64,000 nt of DNA from positions 124,001 to 188,000 of the forward strand of contig NZ_CP044227.1 in NCBI RefSeq assembly GCF_008727735.1, read 5' to 3'. Shown here one piece after another: positions 7,515-15,990 of the stretch. The notes under the pieces were generated by a model. It was not told the DNA's origin and searched no databases. It saw only the letters and a list, made by a program, of their open reading frames with translations. The number at the start of each line of letters is the position of its first letter. The first letter of the stretch is position 1. The position numbers were made by a program, and so were the translations under genes. The stretch comes from Flintibacter sp. KGMB00164. Lineage in GTDB: Bacteria; Bacillota; Clostridia; Oscillospirales; Oscillospiraceae.

Positions 7515-8992
7515 ACAGCCTCCTTCTCCCCGTCATCGGGGTCGTCGGGATCCTGGAGGGACCGGAACAGCTCGTCCCCCTCCTCCTCTGGGTCTAAGTA
7601 GTACGTGTCCGTCAAAGCAACAAATTCCGGGGTCTCCCACTGGCCGATCACATGGGCAATGGCCTCGCTCTCCTGGAAGCAGTTGACCAGATACTCCAGA
7701 TGGGGCTTGCCCTCCAGAGCGGTCCGGCACACATAGGATACCGCCTCCACCGCGTCCACCGCCTGCTGGAGGGCGTCCAGCCGTGGGATGGACAGCTTCA
7801 GGGCCAACTGCTCCCGGACGGCCATCCAGTCTCCGGCCTGAGCCAGCGGGACACAGTCCTCCAAAAACTGCCTGGCGGGGAGGTCGTCGGTCTGGGCGGC
7901 GGCGTCAAACAGAGCCTGGACATTTTCCTTTTTTTCGTCCTCCAGCAGGGGCTGCAGGGCCGCCTGCGCCACCAGCTCGGTGGCAGCCAGTTCCAGGGCC
8001 TCCATGCACAGGGTCTCCGTGCGCCGCACCAGAGCGCTGACCAGGTTCCAGGCCTGGTTAAAGTCCATCCGGGACAAGGCGCTCACCGCCATCTCTCCCC
8101 GGTTCAGGGCATCCTCCAGCAGTCCGGAGGCCACCATGGTCTGATACTGGGCGCAGTACTGGTAAAAGCCCCGGGCCACCTCACCGGACTGGAGGTACTG
8201 GGCCACCAGGGGAAGGTCAACCTGCTCCCCCGTCTCCTCCAGGCATGTGAGCATCACCGACAGGTCCTCCCAGGCCCGGGCGGTGACCAGGGCAGTGCCC
8301 TGAGCGCCGTCGGCGCGGCACAGGTAGAAGTGGTCCCGGTGGTCCTTGAGGTAGGAGAGGATCACCGGATGGACCCCCTTCTTCTTAGCGTAGGGCAGCC
8401 AGGCGGCGTAGTCAGGCCGGATGTGGACCATGCGCAGCCGGTCGGCGGTGACCGGGTCCAGCTCGCTGGCTGCCCGGTTATACTCGGTGGGGTTGCCCGC
8501 CAGCACCAGCATCCAGCCGTCGGGGATGGCGTGGGGGCCGAAGGACTTGTCCTGAAGGAGCTGGAGCAGGATGGGCCGCAGGGACTCGCTGGCGCAGTTG
8601 AACTCGTCCAGGAAGAGAACGCCCTCCGTCTTTCCGGTGTCCTCCATGGTGCGGTAGACCTGGGCCACGATCTCGCTCATGGTGTACTCGGTCATGGACA
8701 CCCGGCGGCCCTCCACCGTGCCGTCCACCAGCCGGGGCAGGCCGATAGCCGACTGGCGGGTGTGGTGGGTAATGGAGTAGGAGAGAAAAGCCAGGCCCTG
8801 TTCCCGGGCCACCTGGCGCACCACCTCCGTCTTGCCCACTCCCGCCGGGCCCATGAGGCACAGGGGCCTGGCCCGGCGGCGCTCCACCCGGTAGCGGCCC
8901 TGGCGGTCCCGGGCAAAGTAGATCCGGGCGGCCTGGGCGATGGTGTCTTTCGCTTGAGTAATGGTAACAGTCTCCACAGTCTGTAGTTTCAT
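7511..8992 (-). CDS. MoxR-type AAA+ ATPase
   Basis: 493 residues with Walker A GPAGVGKT near residue 50, Walker B VLFLDEFNCA near 125, and sensor-1 Asn in LAGNPTEYNRA followed by DRLRMVHI. The C-terminal half is helical and unlike other families I know. MoxR ATPases act as chaperones paired with von Willebrand factor A (vWA) proteins. The vWA partner is the next gene upstream, overlapping by 4 bases. Confidence 0.9.
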   Translation of the reverse strand: MKLQTVETVTITQAKDTIAQAARIYFARDRQGRYRVERRRARPLCLMGPAGVGKTEVVRQVAREQGLAFLSYSITHHTRQSAIGLPRLVDGTVEGRRVSMTEYTMSEIVAQVYRTMEDTGKTEGVLFLDEFNCASESLRPILLQLLQDKSFGPHAIPDGWMLVLAGNPTEYNRAASELDPVTADRLRMVHIRPDYAAWLPYAKKKGVHPVILSYLKDHRDHFYLCRADGAQGTALVTARAWEDLSVMLTCLEETGEQVDLPLVAQYLQSGEVARGFYQYCAQYQTMVASGLLEDALNRGEMAVSALSRMDFNQAWNLVSALVRRTETLCMEALELAATELVAQAALQPLLEDEKKENVQALFDAAAQTDDLPARQFLEDCVPLAQAGDWMAVREQLALKLSIPRLDALQQAVDAVEAVSYVCRTALEGKPHLEYLVNCFQESEAIAHVIGQWETPEFVALTDTYYLDPEEEGDELFRSLQDPDDPDDGEKEAV

Positions 8993-10389
8993 TCTGACGC
9001 CTCCTCGACAGTAAATTCATTGGAATCCAAATATAAGGTAGTCAGCCAGGACGGCCGGGGCGGTTGGGAAACCCATCCATTTCGCTCCTCCCCAGGGATA
9101 AGAAAGGCCGTGGGGTAATCCGGCGGCGTGTCGGGGTAGTGCCCCCAGCCATCGGACAGGTACAGCAGTCCCTGGACCCGGGAGAGCTTTCCCTCCTCCC
9201 GCAGCTGCTCCACCCGACGAAAAACCGGGCGAAAGTCGGTGCCCCCAAACCCACGTGGTTCAAACACCTCCTCCAGCGTGTCCATCTGGTCGGCCGACTC
9301 CAGCCATACCTCCTGCTGGATCCGGGTATCACACTGGAGCAGCAGCACCTGAAAGCGCCTGGCCCCGGCGGAGACGTCCCGCAGCAGGTTCAGGGTTTCC
9401 CGGAGAAAGCGTCGTACCACCTCCTCCTGGCAGGAGCCGGAGGTATCCATGGCGATGACCAGCTGGTCAGGGGCTGGGGGCTCACTGAGCTCGGGGGGCT
9501 CGATGAGGGGGATATCTCCATAGAACTCCAACCCCAGGCAGTACCAGCGGGAGTCCAGACCGTCCGGGTCGGTGAGCAGCCGCTCCCGGGGACAGGCAAA
9601 GCGGCGTAGAAAGTCCCGGTAGGTGATCTGGTTCTCCTCCGCGGGACAGAAGGCCTCCCGCAGAACGCCGGGCAGCACGCCCCACCCGCTTCCCGGGCTC
9701 TGGTCCACCAGGCTCTTCATCACCGCCTGCCAGTCCGGGGCCAGCTGCCCAGCGGCCTGACCAAGGCCAAGGCTGGACCAGCTTTCTTTCCCGCTCTCTC
9801 CGCCTTTCCCTGCGGCTCCGGCCCCAGCCGCCACCGCAGGGTTCCATAGGTCGTGATCGTCCAGCATGCAGGAAGCCCGCTTGTTCAGCGCTTTGCCCAT
9901 CAAGTCCCAGTCCTCCCGGATAGCCCGGTACATCTGGGGCATGGGTCGGTTGAAGTTGGGTTCGTCCTCCAGAAGCCGGGTCCAGGGAAAGATGGGAAGC
10001 CCGTCCTCATCTCTCTCCTCTGGCACCTTCAGCCAGGGAAGCAGCCGGTCCATGATGGCCTGCACCCGGCAGTCGGCCAGGGCGTCAAAGAGGGGGAGGC
10101 GCTTGACCCCCCGCCGCTGGGGCAAATGCCCCAGCAGGCAGTGGAGCAGCACATGGACCAGCTGCCGGGCGGGCAGGTTGCGGTCCGCCTTAAAGTCGGC
10201 AATCAGCTGCTGGGGACAGTAGAAGAGGGCAGCGCCGTCGGTGGAGGGAGGGATGGGCTTCTCAATAGGCTGATCCCGAAAAAGGTACAGGGGCAGCATC
10301 AGGGCCGGGATCTCCTGGGCCAGCCGCCGCCGGGTCAGCTCCAGGATCTGGGCCGCTGTCTGCTTGGCCGAGACCGAAGTTTGTTTCAT
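8989..10389 (-). CDS. vWA-domain protein with DUF2201-type metallopeptidase-like N-domain
   Basis: 466 residues. The N-terminal half resembles DUF2201: VHVLLHCLLGH sits where the family has a zinc HExxH, but the catalytic Glu is Val, so peptidase activity is doubtful. The C-terminal half is a vWA domain with an intact metal site: DTSGS near residue 315, the Thr of GGTDF, and the Asp of LSDGWG. vWA proteins of this type act as scaffolds or switches with a MoxR ATPase, here encoded immediately downstream. Confidence 0.9.
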   Translation of the reverse strand: MKQTSVSAKQTAAQILELTRRRLAQEIPALMLPLYLFRDQPIEKPIPPSTDGAALFYCPQQLIADFKADRNLPARQLVHVLLHCLLGHLPQRRGVKRLPLFDALADCRVQAIMDRLLPWLKVPEERDEDGLPIFPWTRLLEDEPNFNRPMPQMYRAIREDWDLMGKALNKRASCMLDDHDLWNPAVAAGAGAAGKGGESGKESWSSLGLGQAAGQLAPDWQAVMKSLVDQSPGSGWGVLPGVLREAFCPAEENQITYRDFLRRFACPRERLLTDPDGLDSRWYCLGLEFYGDIPLIEPPELSEPPAPDQLVIAMDTSGSCQEEVVRRFLRETLNLLRDVSAGARRFQVLLLQCDTRIQQEVWLESADQMDTLEEVFEPRGFGGTDFRPVFRRVEQLREEGKLSRVQGLLYLSDGWGHYPDTPPDYPTAFLIPGEERNGWVSQPPRPSWLTTLYLDSNEFTVEEASE

Positions 10390-11660
10390 GGGGATACCTC
10401 CTTACATGTCATACGGGCCAGCAGAGCGGCCCGCTTGGCCCGGTCCTCCGCCGAGGCCTCCGTCCCGGTGGGGATCTCATTCAGCAGCCGATTGAGGTTT
10501 TCCCCCTCCAGCGCTCCGCCCGGCTCCAGCGCCGCCCGGAATGTCTCCACGCTTCCCTTCCACCGCAGCCACCGTGCCAGGGAACTGGGCCGGGTGGCCG
10601 GGGGCTCCCCTATCACGGGGCAGTGCCGGAGGATCCAGGTAATTTCCTGGAACCTCTTGGGAGCAAACGGGAGGTCATTCCGGTCCAGCACCGGCCGGGG
10701 GCGGTGGCCCAGACGCTCCTCCCACCGCTCCAGCACCTCCTTCCAACTCCATTTTCCTTCCGTTTGGGCATCCAGTATGGTTCGAAAGGCTTCGTTGAGC
10801 ACGATCTGCTCCCTGCGCCCCAGCGCCTCCCGAATGGGGCGGAGCAAATCGGGGTCGTCAGGCTGTGATTCCAGCGCCGCCATCACCAGCCAGTCGGCCG
10901 TCCGGTCATCCTCCGTCAGCTCAGGCTGCTGTGCCAGGATGGCAGACGCCACCGGCAGGAAGTTTTTATCCGCGGCCAGCTGGGGCCACTTTTGGATGAC
11001 CGTTTGGAAGTCCTCCGCCGTCACCCTCTCCTCCCGGACCATCCGCAGGGCCAGAGGCCAGTTTTCAGCTCCCACGGCGTGTTCCAGCTTCAGCTCTTGC
11101 GGGATTGGCAGGGGATCAAAGGGACTGTACTGGTCAGGCATCCACTTGGCGGCGATGGTCTGCAGGCAGAAGTCCAGCATAACGTCCCCCATACCGCCTC
11201 TCGCCCACTCATCCAGCAGCTCCCCGGGGTAGAAGGGCGTAACCCCCGGCCAATTCAGCAACACCTCCAGGCATTTCATACTCCCACCCCAGACGGCACC
11301 CACCAGCGGGGAGGTGAGCGGCTGGTTTCCTATGTCCACCTGTGCGCCCCGCTCCAGCAGGGCGGTCAGGTGCTCCCAGCGGCCCCGGCGAGCCGCTTCA
11401 AAGGCCAGCTGCTGAAGCTTCTCCCACGCTAGCGGTCCGTGATCCACCGCCCGGGTGAAGGCCTGACAGGTGGCATCCAGCGCCGCCTGACACACGGAGA
11501 GGGGCATGGGCTCGTCCAGCCGCTTCAGCAGGGCATAGAACCGCGGGTAGTTCTTGGCATCCAGCGCCTCCAGAAAGGGCTTCTCGACCACCTCGTCCCG
11601 AAAGGTCTCCTGAAGGACCTGTTCCATATGCTCCCGATATTCTTTTGTCATTTCCATCAT
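10386..11660 (-). CDS. Helical-repeat protein, paralogue of the gene at 11748
   Basis: 424 residues, no family recognised. Residues 85-150 (LQQLAFEAARRGRW and LLERGAQVDI) look like degenerate ankyrin repeats. Its C-terminus, around ALEPGGALEGENL and AEDRAKRAALLARM, clearly matches the protein encoded at 11748, so the two are duplicates. It heads the operon with the vWA, MoxR and AAA+ genes (ATGA overlap). A GGAGAT Shine-Dalgarno precedes ATGATG. A likely WYL operator lies 60 bases upstream (11720-11736). Role is inferred only: substrate adaptor or sensor. Confidence 0.8.
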   Translation of the reverse strand: MMEMTKEYREHMEQVLQETFRDEVVEKPFLEALDAKNYPRFYALLKRLDEPMPLSVCQAALDATCQAFTRAVDHGPLAWEKLQQLAFEAARRGRWEHLTALLERGAQVDIGNQPLTSPLVGAVWGGSMKCLEVLLNWPGVTPFYPGELLDEWARGGMGDVMLDFCLQTIAAKWMPDQYSPFDPLPIPQELKLEHAVGAENWPLALRMVREERVTAEDFQTVIQKWPQLAADKNFLPVASAILAQQPELTEDDRTADWLVMAALESQPDDPDLLRPIREALGRREQIVLNEAFRTILDAQTEGKWSWKEVLERWEERLGHRPRPVLDRNDLPFAPKRFQEITWILRHCPVIGEPPATRPSSLARWLRWKGSVETFRAALEPGGALEGENLNRLLNEIPTGTEASAEDRAKRAALLARMTCKEVSP

Positions 11661-11719
11661 GATCCCATCTCCTTTCTCGTGTTCCCCGCCTGACGGGGCC
11701 TATCTTACCATCCCCCCTC

Positions 11720-11736
11720 ATTCAAATTTTCCGAGA
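11720..11736. promoter_or_regulatory. Variant island operator (ATTCA-AATTTTC-CGAGA)
   Basis: Same 17-base layout and identical AATTTTC centre as the site at 13135, with weaker arms. It lies upstream of the four-gene operon starting 11660. Confidence 0.5.
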
Positions 11737-11747
11737 GAGGGAAAAAA

Positions 11748-13094
11748 TCACCTGGCTTTTGCCAGCAGGATAGCCCGCTTGGCCCGGTCCTCCGGGGACG
11801 GCCCCCAGATGCACTCCCGCAGGAGACATCCCAGGTCCTCCCCTTCCAGCGCTCCGCCCGGCTCCAGGGCCTCGCGCACTTGCCGCACCGTACAGCACTG
11901 CACCAGCTGCCGGGCCAGGAAGCTGGCGCCGCCCTTGGGGACGGCCCCCCGGATCTGGCAGTGCCGCACAAGCACCGGCCAGGTCTCCCGGAATTCCAGC
12001 CCGCACACCGGGACATTGCGCAGCAAGGCGGGGGCGGGGCGCTCTCCCAGCCGCTCTTTCCACCGCTCCAGCAGCATGCGCCAATTCAGATGCCATTCCT
12101 CCGAATCCTTCTGATACTGAAAAAAGAACCGCTCCATGATTGGCTCCAGCGCCACCCGCTCCCTGCGCCGCAGCCGACGCAGCCAAGGCTCCAACTCCGG
12201 CGACGGCCCCTCCTGGGGCAGCAGGGCGGCCATCACCAGCACCGAGGTGCACCTTCTGCGCCGCAGCAGCTGGGGCCAGGCTGTAAGCAGCTGAGACAGC
12301 AGCCCATGAAACTCCCGGCGGGCCAGAATGCCGCCATATTCGTCCAGAACCCTTTGGGCCTCGGGCAGCTCCACCCCCCTGGTCTCTATGATCCGCAGGG
12401 CCAGAGTGGGATTTTGCTGCTCCAGGGCATGGCACAGCTCCAGCCCCGGCACCAGGGGCAGCGGGCCGCCCCGAGCCAGGCGGTCTGGCATCCACGCCCG
12501 GGCCACCGCCCTCAGGCAGCGGTCCAGTTTTTCATCTCCTTTGTTTCCCTGGGACCACAGCTCCAGCAGCCGGGGCGACCAGACGGGCTCCGCCTCCGGC
12601 GCCTGGAGCAGCCGCCGCACACATCGCAGGCTCCTGTTTTCCACCGCAGCCGCCAGGGCGTCGGCCGGGACAGCGCCAAGTTCCATCCCCTCCGGTTCGC
12701 ATATAATGTGCTTCACATCGCTTCCCGCTGCCCGCAGTCGCTCCAGCACCAGCATCAAATGGTCCGGCCGGTCCAGTTCCACGGCCCACACCAGCAGGTG
12801 CGCCAGCTGCCCCTGATCCAGCTGACTTTGTTTCATCAGGGCTTGAAAGGCCCGCAGGGAGCACCCCAGGGCGTTTTTGCCCACCTGCCCGCAGGCCCAA
12901 TCATTCCAATATACCCAATCAAAGGGCAGCGGATCGTCCATCTCCCGCAGCATGGCACAGAGCGTCCGGGACTGTCTTTTCTGTATCACTTCGGCCAGCT
13001 CTTGGATTCCGGGCACTTTTGGCCCCGCCAGTACATCTACCGTCTCCAGACTCTGGAACCAGGAATCAAAGGACAGATCGTCTGTGATCTCCAT
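11748..13094 (-). CDS. Helical-repeat protein, second paralogue
   Basis: 448 residues from the ATG at 13094, which has AAGGAGGG 8-10 bases upstream; an in-frame ATG 24 bases earlier has none. It shares its overall plan with the 424-residue neighbour, most visibly ALEPGGALEGEDL and PEDRAKRAILLAKAR at the C-terminus. No known domain is recognised. It is divergent from the clpP-like gene, and the 135-base gap between them holds two palindromic operators. The duplication suggests two recognition proteins feeding one ATPase set, which is inference. Confidence 0.78.
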   Translation of the reverse strand: MEITDDLSFDSWFQSLETVDVLAGPKVPGIQELAEVIQKRQSRTLCAMLREMDDPLPFDWVYWNDWACGQVGKNALGCSLRAFQALMKQSQLDQGQLAHLLVWAVELDRPDHLMLVLERLRAAGSDVKHIICEPEGMELGAVPADALAAAVENRSLRCVRRLLQAPEAEPVWSPRLLELWSQGNKGDEKLDRCLRAVARAWMPDRLARGGPLPLVPGLELCHALEQQNPTLALRIIETRGVELPEAQRVLDEYGGILARREFHGLLSQLLTAWPQLLRRRRCTSVLVMAALLPQEGPSPELEPWLRRLRRRERVALEPIMERFFFQYQKDSEEWHLNWRMLLERWKERLGERPAPALLRNVPVCGLEFRETWPVLVRHCQIRGAVPKGGASFLARQLVQCCTVRQVREALEPGGALEGEDLGCLLRECIWGPSPEDRAKRAILLAKAR

Positions 13095-13134
13095 CGCTCC
13101 CCCTCCTTTCCTGTTCATGGTAGCACTGTCTCCT

Positions 13135-13151
13135 GCTCAAATTTTCCGAGC
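13135..13151. promoter_or_regulatory. Island operator GCTCA-AATTTTC-CGAGC
   Basis: 17-base near-palindrome in the divergent region between the 448-residue gene and the clpP-like gene, 29 bases centre to centre from the next copy. Confidence 0.65.
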
Positions 13152-13159
13152 AGAAAAAT

Positions 13160-13184
13160 CCCCGCTCAGATAATTTGAGCGGGG
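13160..13184. promoter_or_regulatory. Island operator, best copy (CCCCGCTCA-N7-TGAGCGGGG)
   Basis: Perfect 9-bp arms around GATAATT. Core GCTCA-N7-TGAGC is identical in arms and spacing to the site at 15974. It lies about 45 bases before the clpP-like start codon. The WYL protein at 15983 is the obvious candidate binder. Confidence 0.7.
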
Positions 13185-13229
13185 GAGCAGAGTATGATAG
13201 GGCCACCAAATACAAAGGAGGAACCAGTG

Positions 13230-13796
13230 ATGGTAACTATGCCCTATGTGGTAGATGCCAAGGACGGCCGGGGGGCCGACATTTTCTCCCGCCTGCTTCA
13301 GGACCGGGTAATTTTGCTGACGGGGGAGATTTGCGACGAGAGCGCCGCAGTGGCGGTGGCCCAGCTGCTGTATCTGGAGGCCCAGGACCCGGAGGGGGAG
13401 ATCTCTTTGTACATCAACAGTCCCGGCGGCTCGGTGACGGCGGGTCTGGCCATTTTAGATACCATGGCCCACGTGCGCTGTCCGGTCTCCACCACGGCGG
13501 TGGGGCTGGCCGCCTCCATGGGGGCGGTGCTGCTGGCAGCGGGGGAGAAGGGCCGCCGCCGTCTGCTGCCCCATGCGGAGGTAATGATCCACCAGCCCCT
13601 GGGAGGGGCGGGAGGCCAGGCCACCGACGTACTCATCCAGGCCAAGCGGCTGGAGCGGGTGAAGGAGCGGCTGCTGGACCTGATGGTCTCTTTCACCGGC
13701 CAGAGCCGGGAGAAGCTGGCTGCCGACATGGAGCGGGACTGCTTTCTGAACGCCCAGGAAGCGGTGGCCTACGGCCTGGCCGATCAGGTGCTGTAA
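13230..13796 (+). CDS. ClpP-like serine peptidase
   Basis: 188 residues, near normal ClpP length. The catalytic triad is complete: Ser in GLAASMGAVLLAAG, His in LLPHAEVMIHQPLGG, Asp in DMERDCFLNAQEA. YINSPGGSVTAGLAI is the family signature. Start chosen at 13230 because AAAGGAGG lies 8 bases upstream. ClpP forms a two-ring chamber fed by AAA+ unfoldases. This copy sits apart from any clpX or clpC gene, inside a cluster of unusual AAA+ proteins and two operators, so it is probably a dedicated paralogue and not the housekeeping enzyme. It is followed after 12 bases by a small membrane protein. Confidence 0.93.
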   Translation: MVTMPYVVDAKDGRGADIFSRLLQDRVILLTGEICDESAAVAVAQLLYLEAQDPEGEISLYINSPGGSVTAGLAILDTMAHVRCPVSTTAVGLAASMGAVLLAAGEKGRRRLLPHAEVMIHQPLGGAGGQATDVLIQAKRLERVKERLLDLMVSFTGQSREKLAADMERDCFLNAQEAVAYGLADQVL

Positions 13797-13808
13797 GGAG
13801 GGGAGCCC

Positions 13809-13994
13809 ATGGACTGCCTCACCCCCACCCTTGCCCTGTCCCCGGTCCCCCTGTGGATCCCCTTTCTGTGCGGCTTTCTGCTGGCGGCGGTGCTGGGCCT
13901 TGTACTCCAGGCGATCCTGCTGATGGTCTGTCTCCGCGCCGACCTGCAGCGTCTGCTGGAGGAGCTGTCGGAAGAGGAGGATGAAAGTCGCTGA
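13809..13994 (+). CDS. Small single-span membrane protein
   Basis: 61 residues with one hydrophobic segment (about residues 14-40, WIPFLCGFLLAAVLGL) and an acidic tail ELSEEEDESR. AAGGAGGGG precedes the ATG, 12 bases after the clpP-like stop, so the two are co-transcribed. Not recognised. It could tether or regulate the peptidase at the membrane, or act as an effector; both are guesses. Confidence 0.75.
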   Translation: MDCLTPTLALSPVPLWIPFLCGFLLAAVLGLVLQAILLMVCLRADLQRLLEELSEEEDESR

Positions 13995-14014
13995 CAAAAG
14001 CCCTAAAAACGACA

Positions 14015-14043
14015 AAGAGCCGGACCCGACGGGTCCGGCTCTT
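14015..14043. terminator. Bidirectional terminator between convergent genes
   Basis: Perfect 13-bp stem AAGAGCCGGACCC / GGGTCCGGCTCTT with a 3-base loop, between the small membrane protein gene (+) and the AAA+ gene (-). Confidence 0.75.
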
Positions 14044-14054
14044 GCCGCATATTC

Positions 14055-15923
14055 TTAAAATCCAATGGCCGGGGCGTCCCGGTGGAGGGTCCGGTCTTCC
14101 GCCAGCAGGTCGGCGGCGGCCGCCTGGATGTCCTCCGGCAGGACCTGGACGGCCTGCTGGGCCGTGATGGACGGTTTGGTCAGCCGGGCAGCCATGTGGA
14201 CCTTCACCCGGTCCGCCAGATTCCGGGCCTCCCGGCAGTTACCGAAGTCTGGCCGCTCCCTCAGGCGGCCGAACAGCTCCTCCGCCACCGCCGCCCCCTC
14301 CGCAGGCACCTCATACCCCTTGTCCCGGAGCATGGTGCAGAACACCTCCGCCAGCTCCTGGGGCTGAAAGGAGTCAAAGTGGATCTTAAAGGCCACCCGG
14401 CTGCGGATGCCCGGGTTGCACTGGAGAAAGCGGAGCATCCGGTCTTTCCGGGGGTCCTCATCCCCGCCGTAGCCGGCGAAGACCACCAGCCGGTCGCTGG
14501 CGTGGTTCTCCAGTTCCACGCACAGCTGGGCCAGGGCCTCCTGGGTAAAGCAGTCGGAGTCCTGTCCCTCGGTGAGGCTGTACGCCTCGTCCAGAATGAT
14601 AATGCCGTACTGGTCAAACAGAGCCTTCACCCGGCCAGTGGTGTGCCCCACATACTTGGCCTTTAGCTCGGCGGCGTTGAGACAGATGGACTCCCGGTTC
14701 TCCAGCAGACCCAGCCGGGCCATCTCCTGCCCCAGCCGCAGGGCCCAGGTGGTCTTGCCAGTCCCCGGCGCCCCCAGAAAGGCGAAGGTACAGTGGATGG
14801 GGTCGGCGGGCAGGCCCAGCTGCCGTCGCTTTTTCTGAAAGGCCAGGGTGTCCACTACCTGCCGCAGCTGCCGCTCCACCTCCTTCTGGCCCACCAGGGT
14901 GGGGCCGTCGGTCTGGGTTGCTGTCTTGCTGGCGGCAAAGCGGCTTAAGTAGGCAAAGTCCCGCTGGGTAAGCGGGCCGGAGCCCCGGCGGCGCAGCAGG
15001 GCGTTGGATACCGCCTTGGACAGGGTGCGGTTGTCCACATTGCCCCGGTAGTCCTCCACCAGGTGAAGCACCGCCCGGGCCGTCTTACCCCGGGCCAGGC
15101 GGCTGCCCTGCTCCTGGGCCAGCTGGCAGAGCACCTGCTGCTTGTAGGGGCTGTCTGCGGCGGGACTGTCCACCGCAATTACCTCTGTCTCCAGCTCAAA
15201 GGCCAGGTCCTCTACGCCGTAGCCCGCCTCGGCCTCCAGCTCGTCCATTTGACACCCATTGATCTGGCAAGCCCGCTCCCACCACAGCAGGATCACAAAG
15301 GCCCGCAGATTCAGCATCCCCTGGAGGGTGTGGACAAAGGCCACCGCGTGGCCTCCCTGCCAGCGCAGCAGCAGCGGGGCGGCGGCGCTGCGCAGCCACC
15401 AGGGAGTCTTCCGCCCCGCTTCCTGGGGCAAAAGCCCCAGATTCCCCATGCTGTATCCATCGCTTCGATCACTGAAGGCGCGTACCGCCTCATAGCCGCT
15501 GACGCAGGGCAGCTCCCGGCTGAAGTCGAAGTCTGCGTCACCCTCCGATGCGGGACTCTGCCAGTCTCCGGCCTGCTCATCCTCCTGGGTGTCCTCCTCG
15601 TCCCCGTCTCCCCAGTCTGACAGCTCCCATTTGGAGCAGCCTAACCGGTGGTAGGTGCCGATGTACTGGGCTGCCAGTTCCAGCTGCTCCCGGTCTCTTC
15701 CGTGGAGCAGATAGACCTGTTTTTCTGCCTGCAGAGCCCGGGCCACCCCGGCCAGGTGGGGCTGGCTCTTCAGCTCTGCCAAGATGCTATCCCGGGTAAT
15801 GCCCTCCTCCAGGCGGTAGGGCATAGAGGAGGCCATCTCCCCCTGGGTGCCCACGGGCAGGGTTCGGATCTGTGGGATCAAAAAGCGATATTCTTTCGGT
15901 TTTGGTGCTGTCTTTCCAGCCAT
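14055..15923 (-). CDS. Second CbxX/SpoVK-like AAA+ ATPase ending in IGF
   Basis: 622 residues. The N-terminal 330 residues are unrecognised and hold an acidic stretch (GDGDEEDTQEDEQ). The AAA+ module has Walker A GAPGTGKT near residue 385, Walker B IIILDEAYSL near 440, and NPGIRSR as sensor/finger region. The protein ends AIGF, like the 583-residue AAA+ protein of the neighbouring operon (SIGF). The upstream palindrome at 15974-15990 probably controls it. With the clpP-like gene next door, a role as unfoldase for that peptidase is a testable inference; a purely remodelling role like CbxX is the alternative. Confidence 0.88.
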   Translation of the reverse strand: MAGKTAPKPKEYRFLIPQIRTLPVGTQGEMASSMPYRLEEGITRDSILAELKSQPHLAGVARALQAEKQVYLLHGRDREQLELAAQYIGTYHRLGCSKWELSDWGDGDEEDTQEDEQAGDWQSPASEGDADFDFSRELPCVSGYEAVRAFSDRSDGYSMGNLGLLPQEAGRKTPWWLRSAAAPLLLRWQGGHAVAFVHTLQGMLNLRAFVILLWWERACQINGCQMDELEAEAGYGVEDLAFELETEVIAVDSPAADSPYKQQVLCQLAQEQGSRLARGKTARAVLHLVEDYRGNVDNRTLSKAVSNALLRRRGSGPLTQRDFAYLSRFAASKTATQTDGPTLVGQKEVERQLRQVVDTLAFQKKRRQLGLPADPIHCTFAFLGAPGTGKTTWALRLGQEMARLGLLENRESICLNAAELKAKYVGHTTGRVKALFDQYGIIILDEAYSLTEGQDSDCFTQEALAQLCVELENHASDRLVVFAGYGGDEDPRKDRMLRFLQCNPGIRSRVAFKIHFDSFQPQELAEVFCTMLRDKGYEVPAEGAAVAEELFGRLRERPDFGNCREARNLADRVKVHMAARLTKPSITAQQAVQVLPEDIQAAAADLLAEDRTLHRDAPAIGF

Positions 15924-15973
15924 AACCGGACCTCCTTTGCATCATGCTTGAGGCCAGTATAGCCGGGGGGACG

Positions 15974-15990
15974 GCTCAAATTTTATGAGC
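15974..15990. promoter_or_regulatory. Island operator GCTCA-AATTTTA-TGAGC
   Basis: Perfect 5-bp arms with 7-base spacer, 51 bases before the AAA+ start at 15923 and overlapping the last codons of the WYL gene. Same arms and spacing as the copy at 13164. Confidence 0.68.

Noticed and set aside
5601-7601. 666-residue open frame on the plus strand opposite the AAA+ gene, and similar long frames opposite other GC-rich genes
   Set aside because: They mirror real genes, lack ribosome sites and have low-complexity Pro/Gly/Gln/Arg composition. They are antisense frames kept open by high GC at the third codon position.
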